Below are positions 19,139 to 28,354 of a stretch of DNA of 64,000 nucleotides, piece by piece. The translations under genes were made by a program, and so were the position numbers. Within the stretch, counting starts at the first letter, position 1. Every line of letters starts with the position of its first letter. The stretch is taken from positions 248,174-312,173 of the forward strand of contig CAJNDS010000113.1 of the NCBI GenBank assembly GCA_905221605.1, written 5' to 3'. The stretch comes from Symbiodinium natans (lineage: Eukaryota > Sar > Dinophyceae > Suessiales > Symbiodiniaceae). The notes under the pieces are model-generated. The model searched no databases and had not been told where the DNA came from. It saw nothing but the letters and a program-made list of their open reading frames with translations.

Positions 19139-19970
19139 GGTGTGGCCCCGCACCTCGCTGTTCTTGTACACGTCCTGGGCCACAAGAGCATCTTCCCAGC
19201 CCCCTGGGAGGACCCCAAAAAGTAGAACCCCAAAAAGGGTTTAGGGTTTAGGGTTTAGGGTTTAGGGTTTAGGGTTTTAGGGTTTTAGGGTTTATATAGG
19301 CTTTAGGCTTTAGGGTTTAAGGTTTAGGGTTTAGGGGTTAGGGAACCCTATACTACTACTGGGTCATTTTTAAGGAACCCTTAAAGGGATCCAGTTATTG
19401 GATCCTCCCAGGAGTCTGGGTTAGTCTATTTCAGGGTCGAACCTTCATCCCCCAGCAAGACCTTCAGGGGTTTAGGCTGTAGGGCGCAGGTTCCAGTATC
19501 CTTGTGTTTTTTGGGGTATTCCTGACATCATGATGGGATCTTGAGTGCTAAGTTAGGGAATCTTCCTTAACTGCCCAGAGACTCCAATATCCCTTAACTA
19601 AGGAACATACCTTAAATAATCGTAGGATCCCTAATAAGACTTAAGGTAGATTCCTTAATTCAGGGATATTGGAGTCTTTGGGTGGCAGGTAGAACCCCCA
19701 ATAGGGCTAGGGTTTAGGTTTAGGGTATAGGAAGATCTTGGGAGGATTTTGGCGCCGGGGCTTGTGGCTCGTGGTCGGCTACGTTTTGTGGCTGAAGGCC
19801 TTGGAGCACACGGGATCTTGCGGAACTTCGCGTCCAAGGGGTTTAGGGTTTAGGGTTTAGGGTTTCGGGTTTAGGGTTACAGGGCTGGCTAGGGATTCAG
19901 GGTTTCGACGGATATCCTCGGAAATAAGGGCATCTTTCCCTTTGGCCTTTCGGGCCGAAGCAAGCCCTAA
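19139..19970 (+). CDS. three-exon gene model, plus strand
   Basis: Exon 19139-19238 (SLFLYTSWATRASSQPPG) begins after TTTAG and ends before GTTTAGGG in phase 0. Exon 19731-19840 continues in phase 0 after GGGTATAG (EDLGRILAPGLVARGRLRF, AEGLGAHGILRNF). Exon 19901-19970 follows a 60-base telomere-type intron in phase 2 (VSTDILGNKGIFPFGLSG) and ends TAA. The long first intron contains an inverted-repeat element (19572-19686). No ATG was assigned. The middle exon looks strongly protein-like; family unknown. Confidence 0.47.
19572..19686. mobile_element. MITE-like inverted repeat inside an intron
   Basis: GACTCCAATATCCCT with AAGGAACATACCTTAA at 19572-19615 is mirrored at 19641-19686 (TTAAGGTAGATTCCTTAA, AGGGATATTGGAGTC). 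A related half-element occurs near 27645-27675 (TTCAGGGATGTTGGA). Confidence 0.7.
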
Positions 19971-20086
19971 AGCCCGACGGAAACCCCTAAACCCTTAAAC
20001 CCTTAAACCCTTAAAACCCTTAAAACCCTTAAACCCTTTAACCCCATAAACCCTTAAACCCCTAAACCCTAAACCCTAAACCCTAC

Positions 20087-20150
20087 CTGCAGCTTAGGCA
20101 CCACGAGCCCCAGGTGGGGGTCATCGACTTCAGGGACCTCTCCCGGCAAA
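20087..20150 (-). CDS. exon-like island with GTAGGG donor
   Basis: The minus strand reads LPGEVPEVDDPHLGLVVPKL and stops at donor GTAGGGTTTAGGG. The acceptor side is Pro-rich and the left edge is not fixed. The right flank is TTTAGGG, the left flank CCCTAAA. Confidence 0.38.
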
Positions 20151-20480
20151 CTGGGTGGGGGCGGGGGAGGGCGTGGTTGCTCTTAGATAGGGTTTAGGGG
20201 GTTTAGGGTTTAGGGTTTAGGGGAAAAGGGTTTAGGGGAAAAGGGTTTAGGGGTATAGGGTTTAGGGTTAGGGTTTTAGGGGCTGACAGTAGTTAGAGTC
20301 ACGTCGTTTTTTTTTTTTTTTTTTGTTCTGTTTTTTTTTTTGGGGGGGGGGGGGACCTTCCTTGCTTAAAAGCTCTAGGTCAGTTGCAAGTAGTGTTTTG
20401 AGTGCCCTTGATTGGGATATCGGAAAAAGGAACCTGACTCACAAACCCAAAGCCCTCAAGTCAGACTCGTGTAGATAGAC

Positions 20481-20690
20481 TTATAGGGTTCTTAAGGGAG
20501 GGGGGTTCAAGGGGGGTAGTTACTTAGAGAACCTGAGGGAACCTTAGGGAACCTTAGGGAACCTTAGGGAACCTTAGGGAACCTTAGGGCACCTTAGGGG
20601 AGCTTAGGGAGCCGTAGGGAGTAGTAGGGAGTACCAGGGAGCCTTGGGTACATACCCCCCTTGAGCCCCCCTCCCTTAAGAACCCTATAA
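20481..20690. mobile_element. 210-bp element with 38-bp terminal inverted repeats
   Basis: The first 38 bases (TTATAGGGTTCTTAAGGGAG..., 20481-20518) match the reverse complement of the last 38 (20653-20690) with one mismatch. The interior is a tandem of GGAACCTTAG units drifting to GGGAGCCTTAG-like words. A related right end lies at about 21555-21590. Confidence 0.8.
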
Positions 20691-20811
20691 TCGAAACGTG
20701 GAAATTGTACGTCTTCACACCCCAATCATCAACCTGGAGCTTGCCAGAGGCTCTGCTACTCCCGAAAGCCCCCACGATGCAAAAACCGAAGCCCGCCCAA
20801 GCACAAACCGA
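20689..20811 (-). CDS. exon-like frame next to the inverted repeat
   Basis: The minus strand is open from about 20811 (CAWAGFGFCIVGAFGSS) through ASGKLQVDDWGVKTYNFHVS and meets GTTCTTAAGG at the edge of the inverted repeat. An acceptor could be GGGAGTAG. Family unknown. Confidence 0.33.
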
Positions 20812-20987
20812 CACGTTTAGGGTTTAGGGTTCTAGGGCTTCGGGTTTAGGGTTTTGGGCCAGAGTTTGGGTTTAGGGTTTAGGGTTTAGGGTTTAGGGTT
20901 TAGGGTTTAGGGTTTAGGGTTTAGGGTTTAGGGTTTAGGGTTTAGGGTTTAGGGTTTAGGGTTTAGGGTTTAGGGTTTAGGGTTTAG

Positions 20988-21054
20988 AGCTCTTCAACTC
21001 GACGCATCCGTCAGCAGCCTCCCAGGATTCGCGATGGCGGGCAAACAGCCCTCG
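20988..21054 (+). CDS. exon-like island
   Basis: After TTTAG, 22 codons (SSSTRRIRQQPPRIRDGGQT) lead to donor GTAGAGG. TTTAGGG arrays lie on both sides. A later plus-strand candidate terminal exon (21172-21264) is not in simple phase with it. Confidence 0.33.
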
Positions 21055-21171
21055 GTAGAGGTTCTCCTGATTTTGGGGGAGTTTAGGGGTTTAGGGGTTT
21101 AGGGGTTTAGGGTTTAGGGTTTAGGGTTTAGGACAGTTAGGCTTTAGGTTTTAGGGTCCAGGGTGACCCAG

Positions 21172-21264
21172 GAGTAACCTCGAGGAACAAAAAGGCACAC
21201 CTGTTGGTTTCAAGAAGCGTAAAAAAAAACCGGGAACCAAACCCTAAACCCTAAACCCTAAACC
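21172..21264 (+). CDS. putative terminal exon, basic
   Basis: After GGGTCCAG the frame reads GDPGVTSRNKKAHLLVSRSV and KKNREP to TAA in the CCCTAAA array. Another frame is also open and lysine-rich (EEQKGTPVGFKKRKKK), so the frame is uncertain. Confidence 0.3.
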
Positions 21265-21428
21265 CTAAACCCTAAACCCTAAACCCTAAACCCTAAACCC
21301 TAAACCCTAAACCCTAAACCAAAGGGAACGAGTCCCTGCTCTGGGTCCTAGTAGTCGGGGTGCGCAGGGTGCTTAGGGGTTTTAGGGTGTAGGAGGTCAG
21401 GTTTAGGGGTTTAAGGAATTGGAATTGG

Positions 21429-21480
21429 ATGGCCTGCGTTGTAGCTTTCCTAGCGATTCTACGTAACATAGCATTCCGAA
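21429..21480 (+). CDS. short hydrophobic start exon
   Basis: ATG at 21429 opens a hydrophobic stretch (MACVVAFLAILRNIAF) ending at donor GTGTTTAAGG, compatible with a signal anchor. The preceding codons are also open after TTAAG. Confidence 0.28.
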
Positions 21481-21709
21481 GGTGTTTAAGGTTTGGGTTT
21501 TGGGCTTAAAGTTGTCCAAAGCCGTTCATGGGGTGTAAGTACCTAGGGCAGATTAGGGAGCCTTCATACCCCCCTTGAACCCCCCTAACTTCGGAACCCT
21601 AAACCCTAAACCCTAAACCCTATAAACCCTATAAACCCTATAGACCCTAAACCCTACAGACCCTAAACCCTATAGACCCTAAACCCTATAGACCCCATAG
21701 ACCCTAAAC

Positions 21710-21815
21710 CCTGAAACAGCCCTATCGCAGCATTCTGCGCGCGTGCGAGCTGCCGTCTCGATGGCGTCTGCCAGCAGCTTCTCCTCTCTCAAAGGGCCGG
21801 GGAATCGGAAAGAGG
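21710..21815 (-). CDS. exon-like island, helical peptide
   Basis: Between acceptor TTTTAAG and donor GTTTAGGG one frame is open over 34 codons (FRFPGPLREEKLLADAIET, ARTRAECCDRAVS). A diverged partial copy of its start lies at about 21885-21920. CCCTAAA arrays flank both sides on the plus strand. Confidence 0.42.
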
Positions 21816-22044
21816 CTTAAAATCCTAAACCCTAAACCCTAAACCCTAAACCCTAAACCCTAAACCCTAAACCCTAAACCCTACTCTCTTAAAGGCCGGG
21901 AGTCGGAAATGGGCTTTGCGGTTCAGGCTTCGGGTCCATGATTAGGGTTTAGGGTTTAGGGTTTAGGGTTTAGGGTTTAGGGTTCATGATGACTAGGGTT
22001 TAGGGTTTAGGGAAACTGGTTTAAGGTTTAGGGTTCATGCTTAG

Positions 22045-22320
22045 GGGCTTACTGTCCAGATGCTGCTTCGACGTCAGAACCCGAGCCCTGCACGACATCC
22101 ATCCCCCAAACAAGAACGTTGAGGTGATATGGCTGTTTGCCTTATTTAGGGTTTAGGGTTTAGGGTTTGGGGTTTGGGGTTTAGGGTTTAGGGTTTAGGG
22201 TAGCCCTGCACTACATCCCTATGGCTGTTCATGAATCCCGGAGCATGTCGACACCCCTCGGTTACGTACGTATGTCGCGCCCGCTGCTTCAAGAACTTGA
22301 TACTTAGCGAGTCTAAGTAG
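22045..22320 (+). CDS. two-exon model with pure telomere intron
   Basis: Exon 22045-22150 starts after CTTAG and reads RCCFDVRTRALHDIHPPNK and NVEVIWLFALF up to GTTTAGGG. The 53-base intron is only TTTAGGG and TTTGGGG units. Exon 22204-22320 joins in phase 0 after GGGTAG (PCTTSLWLFMNPGACRH, YVCRARCFKNLILSESK) and ends TAG. About 73 residues without a start codon, so an upstream exon is expected. Cys-rich; family unknown. Confidence 0.47.
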
Positions 22321-22505
22321 GGCCTCGGGCCAGTTACGTCTTCGGGTAAATACATGGTCCCTGAGTATGGGCCCTTAATAAGGGGGCCCCATATATACCC
22401 CCCTATATACCCTATACAAATGAAGGGCCCCTACATCAGAACCCATTAGCGAGGTTGCATGAAACTACCCCTAAACCGTAAGCCTAAACCCTAAACCCTA
22501 AACAC

Positions 22506-22706
22506 GAAACAGCGTCCTTCGCCTCCCAGCTTCCCAGACCCAGACGGCGCTGTACAAACTCGGAGGGCTTCAGCGGCGCCATGAGTTCGGCGTTCTTCCC
22601 CAAAGATGAAGCCCTAAGCCCTTTACTGAGGGATCTCATCGCTTTTTGCCGGAGTATAACAGGAACTTCATTTAAAGAACCAAATGCTTCTCGCGAAGTT
22701 ACAGGA
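22506..22706 (-). CDS. large exon, unknown protein
   Basis: A minus-strand segment of 66 codons runs from acceptor TTTTCAAG to donor GTGTTTAGGG. It reads REAFGSLNEVPVILRQKA, then KGLRASSLGKNAELMAPL and EFVQRRLGLGSWEAKD. It is among the longer open unique segments here. The plus strand is open as well (from ATG at about 22581), but the minus reading has matched splice sites. Confidence 0.42.
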
Positions 22707-22979
22707 CTTGAAAATTGTTTTTTAGCTATATTAAGCACACAAAAAGTGCTTTTTGTTTACCATGTTTTCTTTTTCCATCAGTTCTCAGTTTAAGTTGTTT
22801 GGTCGTGATTTGGTCGAGGTTTCTTGGTCGGTATCTATATGTTAGAGCTCAGTCCGATACACCCTATATACCCTCCCTAAAGCCTAAAAACTAAACCCTT
22901 AACACTCTACCCTAAACTTGGCCCTAAACCTTAAACCTTAAGCCCGAGAAGGGCCGGTGCGAAGGGTTTTGGTTTCGGA

Positions 22980-22980
<1 letters not shown>

Positions 22981-23010
<30 letters not shown>
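22981..23010. repeat. (GA)n microsatellite
   Basis: About 14 GA dinucleotides; a longer GA/GC-rich tract lies at 311-388. Confidence 0.95.
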
Positions 23011-23014
<4 letters not shown>

Positions 23015-23074
23015 CCAATTTTCAGTTTAAGAGACGTCGAAGAAACACACACGGATTCTGCAGAAAAAGCGTGC

Positions 23075-23371
23075 ATGATCCGTGCAGCATGCATGCTTGA
23101 AACCGCTCCGATGAGCTCTGATGAGAGTCTATGGCTGTGCGGACATCGCCATCGCAGTGTCGGCTTGGCTTTCGGCTGGGGACATATCGCGGACATGACA
23201 CAGCCCAACAGCACATGCTTTTTGGTCAAACGCAAAGGTGACAAGCAAGCAGACAGAGCCCCCTCTATTCTTGCAAAAAACCACCTAAGCGCTAAACCCC
23301 AGAAGACTACAAGTAAAATATACCTAGCAAATGGCAGATGTGTCTGCAAGATAAGCTGTATATGTGTTTAG
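23075..23371 (+). CDS. possible ORF in a telomere-free stretch
   Basis: ATG at 23075 opens 98 codons (MIRAACMLETAPMSSDE, later TCFLVKRKGDKQADRAPS) without interruption. The opposite strand is also open for longer (to about 22924) but lacks an ATG. The surrounding 22800-23870 contains almost no telomere units and is AT-richer. I cannot choose the strand with confidence. Confidence 0.3.
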   Translation: MIRAACMLETAPMSSDESLWLCGHRHRSVGLAFGWGHIADMTQPNSTCFLVKRKGDKQADRAPSILAKNHLSAKPQKTTSKIYLANGRCVCKISCICV

Positions 23372-23379
23372 GGTTGAAA

Positions 23380-23870
23380 GTAACTTTTGACAAAGACCGA
23401 CATAATTACACCAAATGAAGGAATCTATACACTATTTCCCCATTCTGATATGAATATCAAACTGGCATAACAGGCTAACTTCCTAAGCTGCAACTAACTT
23501 TTCCGAGACTTGGCCATTAAGTGGCCGCTAAGTGTCTATCAAACGGATAAGCCTTGTTAACTTTTAGATAATCTAGCCGCAAGATATAGCAATGTTGCCA
23601 TTATGTATAGATGTATGTATGTCTGTATGTATGTATGTATGTGTGCATCTATAACAACATTCAGCCAACTTAACATACTTGGAAAATGCTATGTACGTAT
23701 AAACTTATAAGTTTTCTAAGTCCGAAGAGATCCCCCAGACCCGAAATTCCTGAAGCCTAGAGCCCGAAACACTAAATCCGAAGCCGCGTAGCGTAGATTA
23801 CGTACTCAACATATACTCAACCTACGTATACCTGAATCCTAAACCCTGGACTACAATGTGCTTCAAATAG
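23380..23870. other. AT-rich unique stretch with (TGTA)n
   Basis: Nearly 500 bases without telomere repeat or a convincing frame. A GTAT tetranucleotide run (TGTATGTATGTATGTATG) lies near 23607-23645. Confidence 0.6.
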
Positions 23871-23881
23871 GATTTCAGCAG

Positions 23882-24146
23882 GCTACAGACTGGCCAGCGG
23901 GATCTTGCATCCCACTCTGAGCCAGGCTGAGAAGGGTTTAAGTTTAGGGTTTAGGGTTTAGGGTTTAGGGTTTATAGGGTTTAGGGGTTGCGGGCTGCGC
24001 TACTTTAGGGTGGGGGTCTGGGTTGATGCGTCACCCTGCCTAAACAGGTAAACCCTGAATCCTGATCCTGCCTATAGTCTCTTGCGGGCCCACGAAGGGA
24101 AGCACGTCACAGGCTCCAATGCGCCGACGTGTTTATACAGTGCAGG
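23882..24146 (+). CDS. two exon-like islands, plus strand
   Basis: 23882-23935 (acceptor TTTCAGCAG, donor GTTTAAG) reads YRLASGILHPTLSQAEK. 24078-24146 (acceptor CCTATAG, donor GTTTAGG) reads SLAGPRREARHRLQCADVF. Both sit in TTTAGGG surroundings. Their phases do not join directly, so an exon between them or another acceptor would be needed. Confidence 0.33.
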
Positions 24147-24201
24147 GTTTAGGTTTACAAAGTTTAGGGATTAGGGGGTTTACCGCCCGCAGGTATCCCA
24201 T

Positions 24202-24447
24202 TCATAAGAGCCTAAGTGCATCTTGTGTGGGTATCTGTTTAAGGACATCTTCAAGGGTAGGTATCGGACCCGAAACCCTAAACCCTAAACCCTAAACCCT
24301 AAACCCTAAACCCTAAACCCTAAACCCTAAACCCTAAACCCTAAACCCTAAACCGGCCTAAACCCTAAACCCTAAACCCTAAACCCTAAACAACCCAAAC
24401 TTCCAAACATCCCGAAGCTTGGAGAGGAATCCTGGCCCGAATCCCAT
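24202..24447 (-). CDS. two-exon gene model, complete ATG to stop
   Basis: ATG at 24447 opens MGFGPGFLSKLRDVWKFG to donor GTTTAGGG. A 114-base telomere-dominated intron follows. Exon 2 (24277-24202) joins in phase 2 (VSGPIPTLEDVLKQIPTQD, ALRLL) and ends TGA. The protein would be 43 residues. Second exon composition is typical of a helix. Function unknown. Confidence 0.42.
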
Positions 24448-24633
24448 GCCGGAGGCCTCTTGGTAGCACAAGAACTATACTAGATTAAGGCTTTAGGGGG
24501 TTTCGGCTTCGTTCAGGGTACATTTCTACGCCAAGCAAGGGCCAACAGAAACAGCAAAGATCCTAAACCCTAAACCCGAAACCCTAAATCCTAAACCCTA
24601 AACCCGAAGTCCTAAGCCCGCCAACCCGCTCAC

Positions 24634-24699
24634 CTCTGTTGGGTAGGCGGGCGCAGTCGAGCGCTCGGCAAGCCCAAGCCGGTTAACATCCGGTCCCAT
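24634..24699 (-). CDS. start exon with GTGAGC donor
   Basis: ATG at 24699 is followed by 22 codons (MGPDVNRLGLAERSTAPAYP) and a good donor GTGAGC. CCCTAAA arrays lie on both plus-strand sides. A second frame is open too. Confidence 0.35.
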
Positions 24700-24877
24700 G
24701 AAAAGCCCCCTAAACTTTAAACCCTAAACCCTAAACCCTAAACCCTAAACCCGCCTGGGGCGGTCTGGAGGCTCCTGCATGAGGTTTCCTGGTGCGTCTA
24801 AGACCCGGGGAGGGTCCTGAAACCTGAGGGTGGTCTCACCCCTGAAGGCTGCCGACATGTTTCGATGAGGGAGGGCC

Positions 24878-25240
24878 TTCGGCCTAGAATGCCCGCAATG
24901 CAAAACCGTCTTGGCAACCTTTGCTTTTGGTGAGCTCCCAAAGTTTTCAGGCGTCCCAAGCGTCCCAGGTAATGATCTTCTTTTCGGACCTGAAGCTTGA
25001 TGCGGAAAGCCCTTCGGCCTAGAATGCCCCCAACGCAAAAATCTGTCTGGGGAAATTTGTCTTCTGCAAGCCCCCTTGTGTTTCCAGCGTCTCAAGCATC
25101 CATCGTGTAAATTGAAATGACCTGAAGATATTCGATGAGGAAGGCCCTTGGCCTAGAATACCCGCGACGCAAAAACCTGTCCCTGCAACCTTTCCTACGG
25201 GTGTAGTGTCCACGATGTCCCAAGTATCTGAAACCTGCCA
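24878..25240 (-). repeat. 134-bp tandem repeat, three copies
   Basis: The phrase TTCGGCCTAGAATGCCC with GCAAAAACyTGTC recurs at 24881, 25016 and 25150 (spacing 135 and 134). The repeat unit includes TCCCAAGC and GATGAGG-like words. The first two units share an open minus-strand frame carrying a repeated GHSRPKxxPH motif, so these may be duplicated exons rather than a satellite. Confidence 0.75.
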
Positions 25241-25586
25241 AAAGTCCCCAGAATCTAACCGATGTGAAGTAGGGTTTCTATTTCTTGTACTGCGGACTCG
25301 AGATCGTGAATCTTATCAAGGTGAGACAGCTTAGATTTGTACTAAGCACGGTTAGCAAGCACACAACATCAGTGGTCGAGGACGTGAATTTACCGATCAA
25401 TGGTTAAGCTTCGCAAGGATAGAGGAGATAGAGTCAAAGGTGTCATCAAAACGTTGAACCCAATCAGCGACCGTGTCTATTTCTTGTATCCCCAAAAGGA
25501 CACCAAGTATATACACTCACCAATATGAAAAAGGAACCTTATATACACTCACCAATAACAGTAATATAAACCCTACTTCATAATGA

Positions 25587-25704
25587 TCAGCTGGCTTGGC
25601 TAGTTCTAAGCCGGCTCCGGTTTGGTCCGCTGCGAGTTGTGGTTGGGCGGCCCTGGGGTGGGCGTGTCGTCACACTGTTGCGTTCAGCTGACCAATGCTG
25701 CACC
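25587..25704 (-). CDS. putative terminal exon, Arg/Thr-rich
   Basis: After TTTAG the minus strand is open for 38 codons (VQHWSAERNSVTTRPPQG, TTTRSGPNRSRLRTSQ) to TGA. The stretch to its left (25250-25580) is unique, with a short direct repeat (ATACACTCACCAATA, twice near 25510 and 25545) and no gene recognised. Confidence 0.33.
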
Positions 25705-25933
25705 CTAAACCCCTAAACCCCTAAACCCCCAAAACCCTTAAACCCCTAAAACCTAATGCCTCGTCAAGCCCAAAGCTCCCAAGCTACCCCACCAAGGGCA
25801 CCTCGGGCCAGGGTAAAGGTTGTCAGTTTTTGCCTCAAATGGGTGCCCCCCCCTAGGAACCGGGGTCCGCAAGCGGACGGTTCGCCAGGACCAGAGGCGG
25901 GGCTTCAACTGCCCTTTTTCTTCACCACCCCCC

Positions 25934-25935
<2 letters not shown>

Positions 25936-25990
<55 letters not shown>
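25936..25990 (+). repeat. poly-C tract of about 55 bases
   Basis: The longest homopolymer in the window, preceded by CACCCCCCA. Frames across it (poly-Pro or poly-Gly) are artefacts. Confidence 0.9.
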
Positions 25991-26147
25991 TGGCTGAACC
26001 CTACGATCAATCCAAGCCGAACCGTCTCGAACCCTACTCCCAAAAAAACCCTAAACCCCAAAGCGTGAACCTTGAGCCCTAAGCCCTCAATCCTAAACTA
26101 AACCATAAACCATAAACCCGGAACCCTAAACCCTAAACCCTAAACCC

Positions 26148-26393
26148 AACCCTTATTGCTTGGGGTCCAGCGACTTGGGCGCTGCGGAATCACCATGCTC
26201 ACGCGGATGCGCTGGGCCGGGCCGAGGCGGGTCGCGTAGCGTTAAAATTACAGTATAGCACAACCCAAAAACCCTAAACCCTAAACCCTAAACCCTAAAC
26301 CCTAAACCCGGCTTTTGCCTTCTCGCGCCCTCTCTCTGGCATGCGCGGCTGGAGCTTCTTTCGCCAAGGAGCCCCGGGAAGTCGAGTACCCCT
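26148..26393 (-). CDS. two further minus-strand exon-like islands
   Basis: 26393-26308 after CCCTAG reads PGAPWRKKLQPRMPERGRE up to GTTTAGGG. 26232-26148 reads RLGPAQRIRVSMVIPQRPSR and ends at GTTGGGTTTAGG. They continue the minus-strand series that starts at 27526 and could belong to the same transcription unit. Alternative frames are open in the first. Confidence 0.33.
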
Positions 26394-26426
26394 AGGGTTT
26401 AGGGTTTAGGGTTTAGGGTTTCGGGT

Positions 26427-26811
26427 TTAGGGTTTGGGGTTTGGGGTTTCGGGTTTAGGGTTTAGGGTTTTTGGGTTGTGCCATACTGTAATAAGGGTGC
26501 CCTTGGTGGGGTTGGTGACTGTATCAGGGAACCTGGGCTTTAAAAAGGGCAACAGAATACCAGCGGGGTCCCACACCAATCCCTAAACCCTAAACCCTAA
26601 ACCCTAAACCCTAAACCCTAAACCCTAAACCCTAAACCCTAAACCCTAAACCCTAAACCCTAAACCCTAAAACCCTAAAACCCTAAACCCTAAACCCTAA
26701 ACCCTAAACCCGAAATAGCCAACCCTGGCTCCCAACTTCCCTCAGAAGCCCAGGAGCTTTGTCACGCCGCTGGGGTCGCCGGCCAGGAGGGCCGAGATGG
26801 GCCTGATTCAT
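26427..26811 (-). CDS. two-exon gene model with pure telomere intron
   Basis: ATG at 26811 opens 34 codons (MNQAHLGPPGRRPQRRD, LLREVGSQGWLF) to donor GTTTCGGG-free GTTTAGGG. A 127-base intron of TTTAGGG units follows. Exon 2 (26582-26427) joins in phase 0 (GLVWDPAGILLPFLKPR, NPTKGTLITVWHN) and runs into repeat-derived residues before TAA. Exon 2 overlaps a dispersed repeat also seen at about 690-760 and 32830-32870, so its coding status is doubtful. Confidence 0.37.
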
Positions 26812-26900
26812 TGTTGAGGGTGGGGTTTGGGGTTTAGGGTTTAGGGTTTAGGGTTTAGGGTTTAGGGTTTAGGGTTTAGGGTTTAGGGTTTCTAGAGGCT

Positions 26901-27526
26901 TTAGGGGGTTTGGGGTCTGGCGGCCTTCAGGGGTTTAGGATTTCGGGGGCGCCACGTCGACTGGTGGAAGTGTTCGAAGGGAATTGTAGGGATTTGCACT
27001 TCGACTTCTGCAGGAGGGGATTGTAGGGGTTTGGGGGCAGGGGTTCAGGGTTTTTGGAGTCGAAGAAGCTTCATGTTTTACATGTTCCGACCTTCTTGCT
27101 TACCCCTCTTGCAGGTGCCGCGAAGTTTTGAGAACTGGATATCGGGTGGTGGCAGGGATGGGGGTTGGGGGAGTTGGCTTTACACCGAACCCTAAAACCT
27201 GAACCCTAAACCCTAAACGCCGTTGAGGTGTTGCCGGACACAGCATCAGCATCATCAAGCGTCGACACCACTACGATGAGTGCTTCTGCACTGCCCAAGT
27301 GCGCCTTTCCGCAGCGCAGCACCCTAAACCCTGAACCCTGAACCCTAAACCCTAAACCCTAAACCCTAAACCCTAAACCCTAAACCCTAAACCCTAAACC
27401 CTAAACCCTAAACCCCTTCGCCCAATTGGTGCAGCGCTCGACCCAGGCTTGGTCCCTGGACTTCTTGTTGCGCGCCACTGTTGTGTGCAAGTCTCGATCC
27501 TTTGCGGCTTCGAGAATGTGAGTCAT
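26901..27526 (-). CDS. four-exon gene model across telomere-repeat introns
   Basis: Exons on the minus strand: 27526-27414, 27323-27219, 27177-27104, 27007-26901. ATG at 27526 (MTHILEAAKDRDLHTT, NKKSRDQAWVERCTNWAK). Exon 2 includes GKAHLGSAEALIVVVST. Exon 3 is Pro-rich then IQFSKLRGTCK. Exon 4 starts VEVQIPTIPFEHFHQ and ends TAA. All three joins are GT-AG and keep frame, giving about 132 residues. Intron 1 (90 bases) consists of TTTAGGG and TTCAGGG units only. Intron 2 is 41 bases, intron 3 is 96 bases of mostly unique sequence with GTAAGC donor. Upstream of the ATG the coding strand is CCCTAAA. Family not recognised. Confidence 0.52.
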
Positions 27527-27720
27527 GGCTTAGGGTTTAGGGTTTAGGGTTTAGGGTTTAGGGTTTAGGGTTTAGGGCTTAGGGTTTAGGGTTTGGGGTT
27601 TAGGGTTTAGGATCCTTGTAGCCAGAAAAAAACAGGCAATAGTCCTTACTTCAGGGATGTTGGAAGGTCTGGGAGGTTCTTTGTTGTTGAGGGAAGCACT
27701 CACCCCCCAAACTCTAAACC

Positions 27721-28354
27721 ATGAGGAAGCGCCGACTGTTCAATCCTACAAGTTCCTTGGCCCTGGCTGGTTTAGGGTTTAGGGTTTAGGGTTTAGGGTT
27801 TAGGGTTTAGGGTTTAGGGTTTAGGGTTTAGGGTTTAGGGTTTAGGGTTTAGGGTTTAGGGTTTAGGGTTTAGGGTTTAGGGTTTAGGGTTTAGGCTTTA
27901 GGCTTTAGGGTTTAGGGTTTAGGGATCAAGATGCTCGGGCCTGATGCGCTTCTGGCCCTTGCGTTCGCAGGGATTTCAGACCGAAAGGATTCTGCAAATG
28001 CCACTGGGTGGGGCTCGGCTTGGGGTTTAGGGTTCAGGGTTTTGGGGCTTAGGGTTCAGGGTTCAGGGTTCAGGGGTTGTGGGTTTAGGGTTCAGGGGTT
28101 TTGGGTTTAAGGTTCAGGGTTTGGGGTTTAGGGTTCAGGGTTTTAGTGTTCAGGGTTTTGGGGTTTTGGGGTTTTGGGTTTTGGGTTTGAAGCTCAGTCC
28201 TAAAATTCTAATTTTGCCCGACAGGGAATAAGACAGAATTCTAGTTACACAATAGAAGTTGAGCTACAAAACAGAAGGATGTCTCACCCGTCACCCACCG
28301 GCACGCAAGAGCGGAGCTAATGCGAACCACAGCTTTAAAAGCCGCAGAACCTAA
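27721..28354 (+). CDS. three-exon gene model, complete ATG to stop
   Basis: Exon 1 (27721-27769) MRKRRLFNPTSSLALA. A 153-base intron consisting of TTTAGGG units. Exon 2 (27923-28024) IKMLGPDALLALAFAGISD, then RKDSANATGWGSAW. A 250-base intron of degenerate units. Exon 3 (28275-28354) after AAAACAG: GCLTRHPPARKSGANANHS to TAA. All GT-AG and in phase, about 76 residues. The middle exon looks like a hydrophobic helix followed by a polar turn. Function unknown. Confidence 0.47.

Noticed and set aside
25753-26082. Poly-Pro / poly-Gly frames across the C tract
   Set aside because: Artefacts of a 55-base homopolymer; no conserved sequence on either side.
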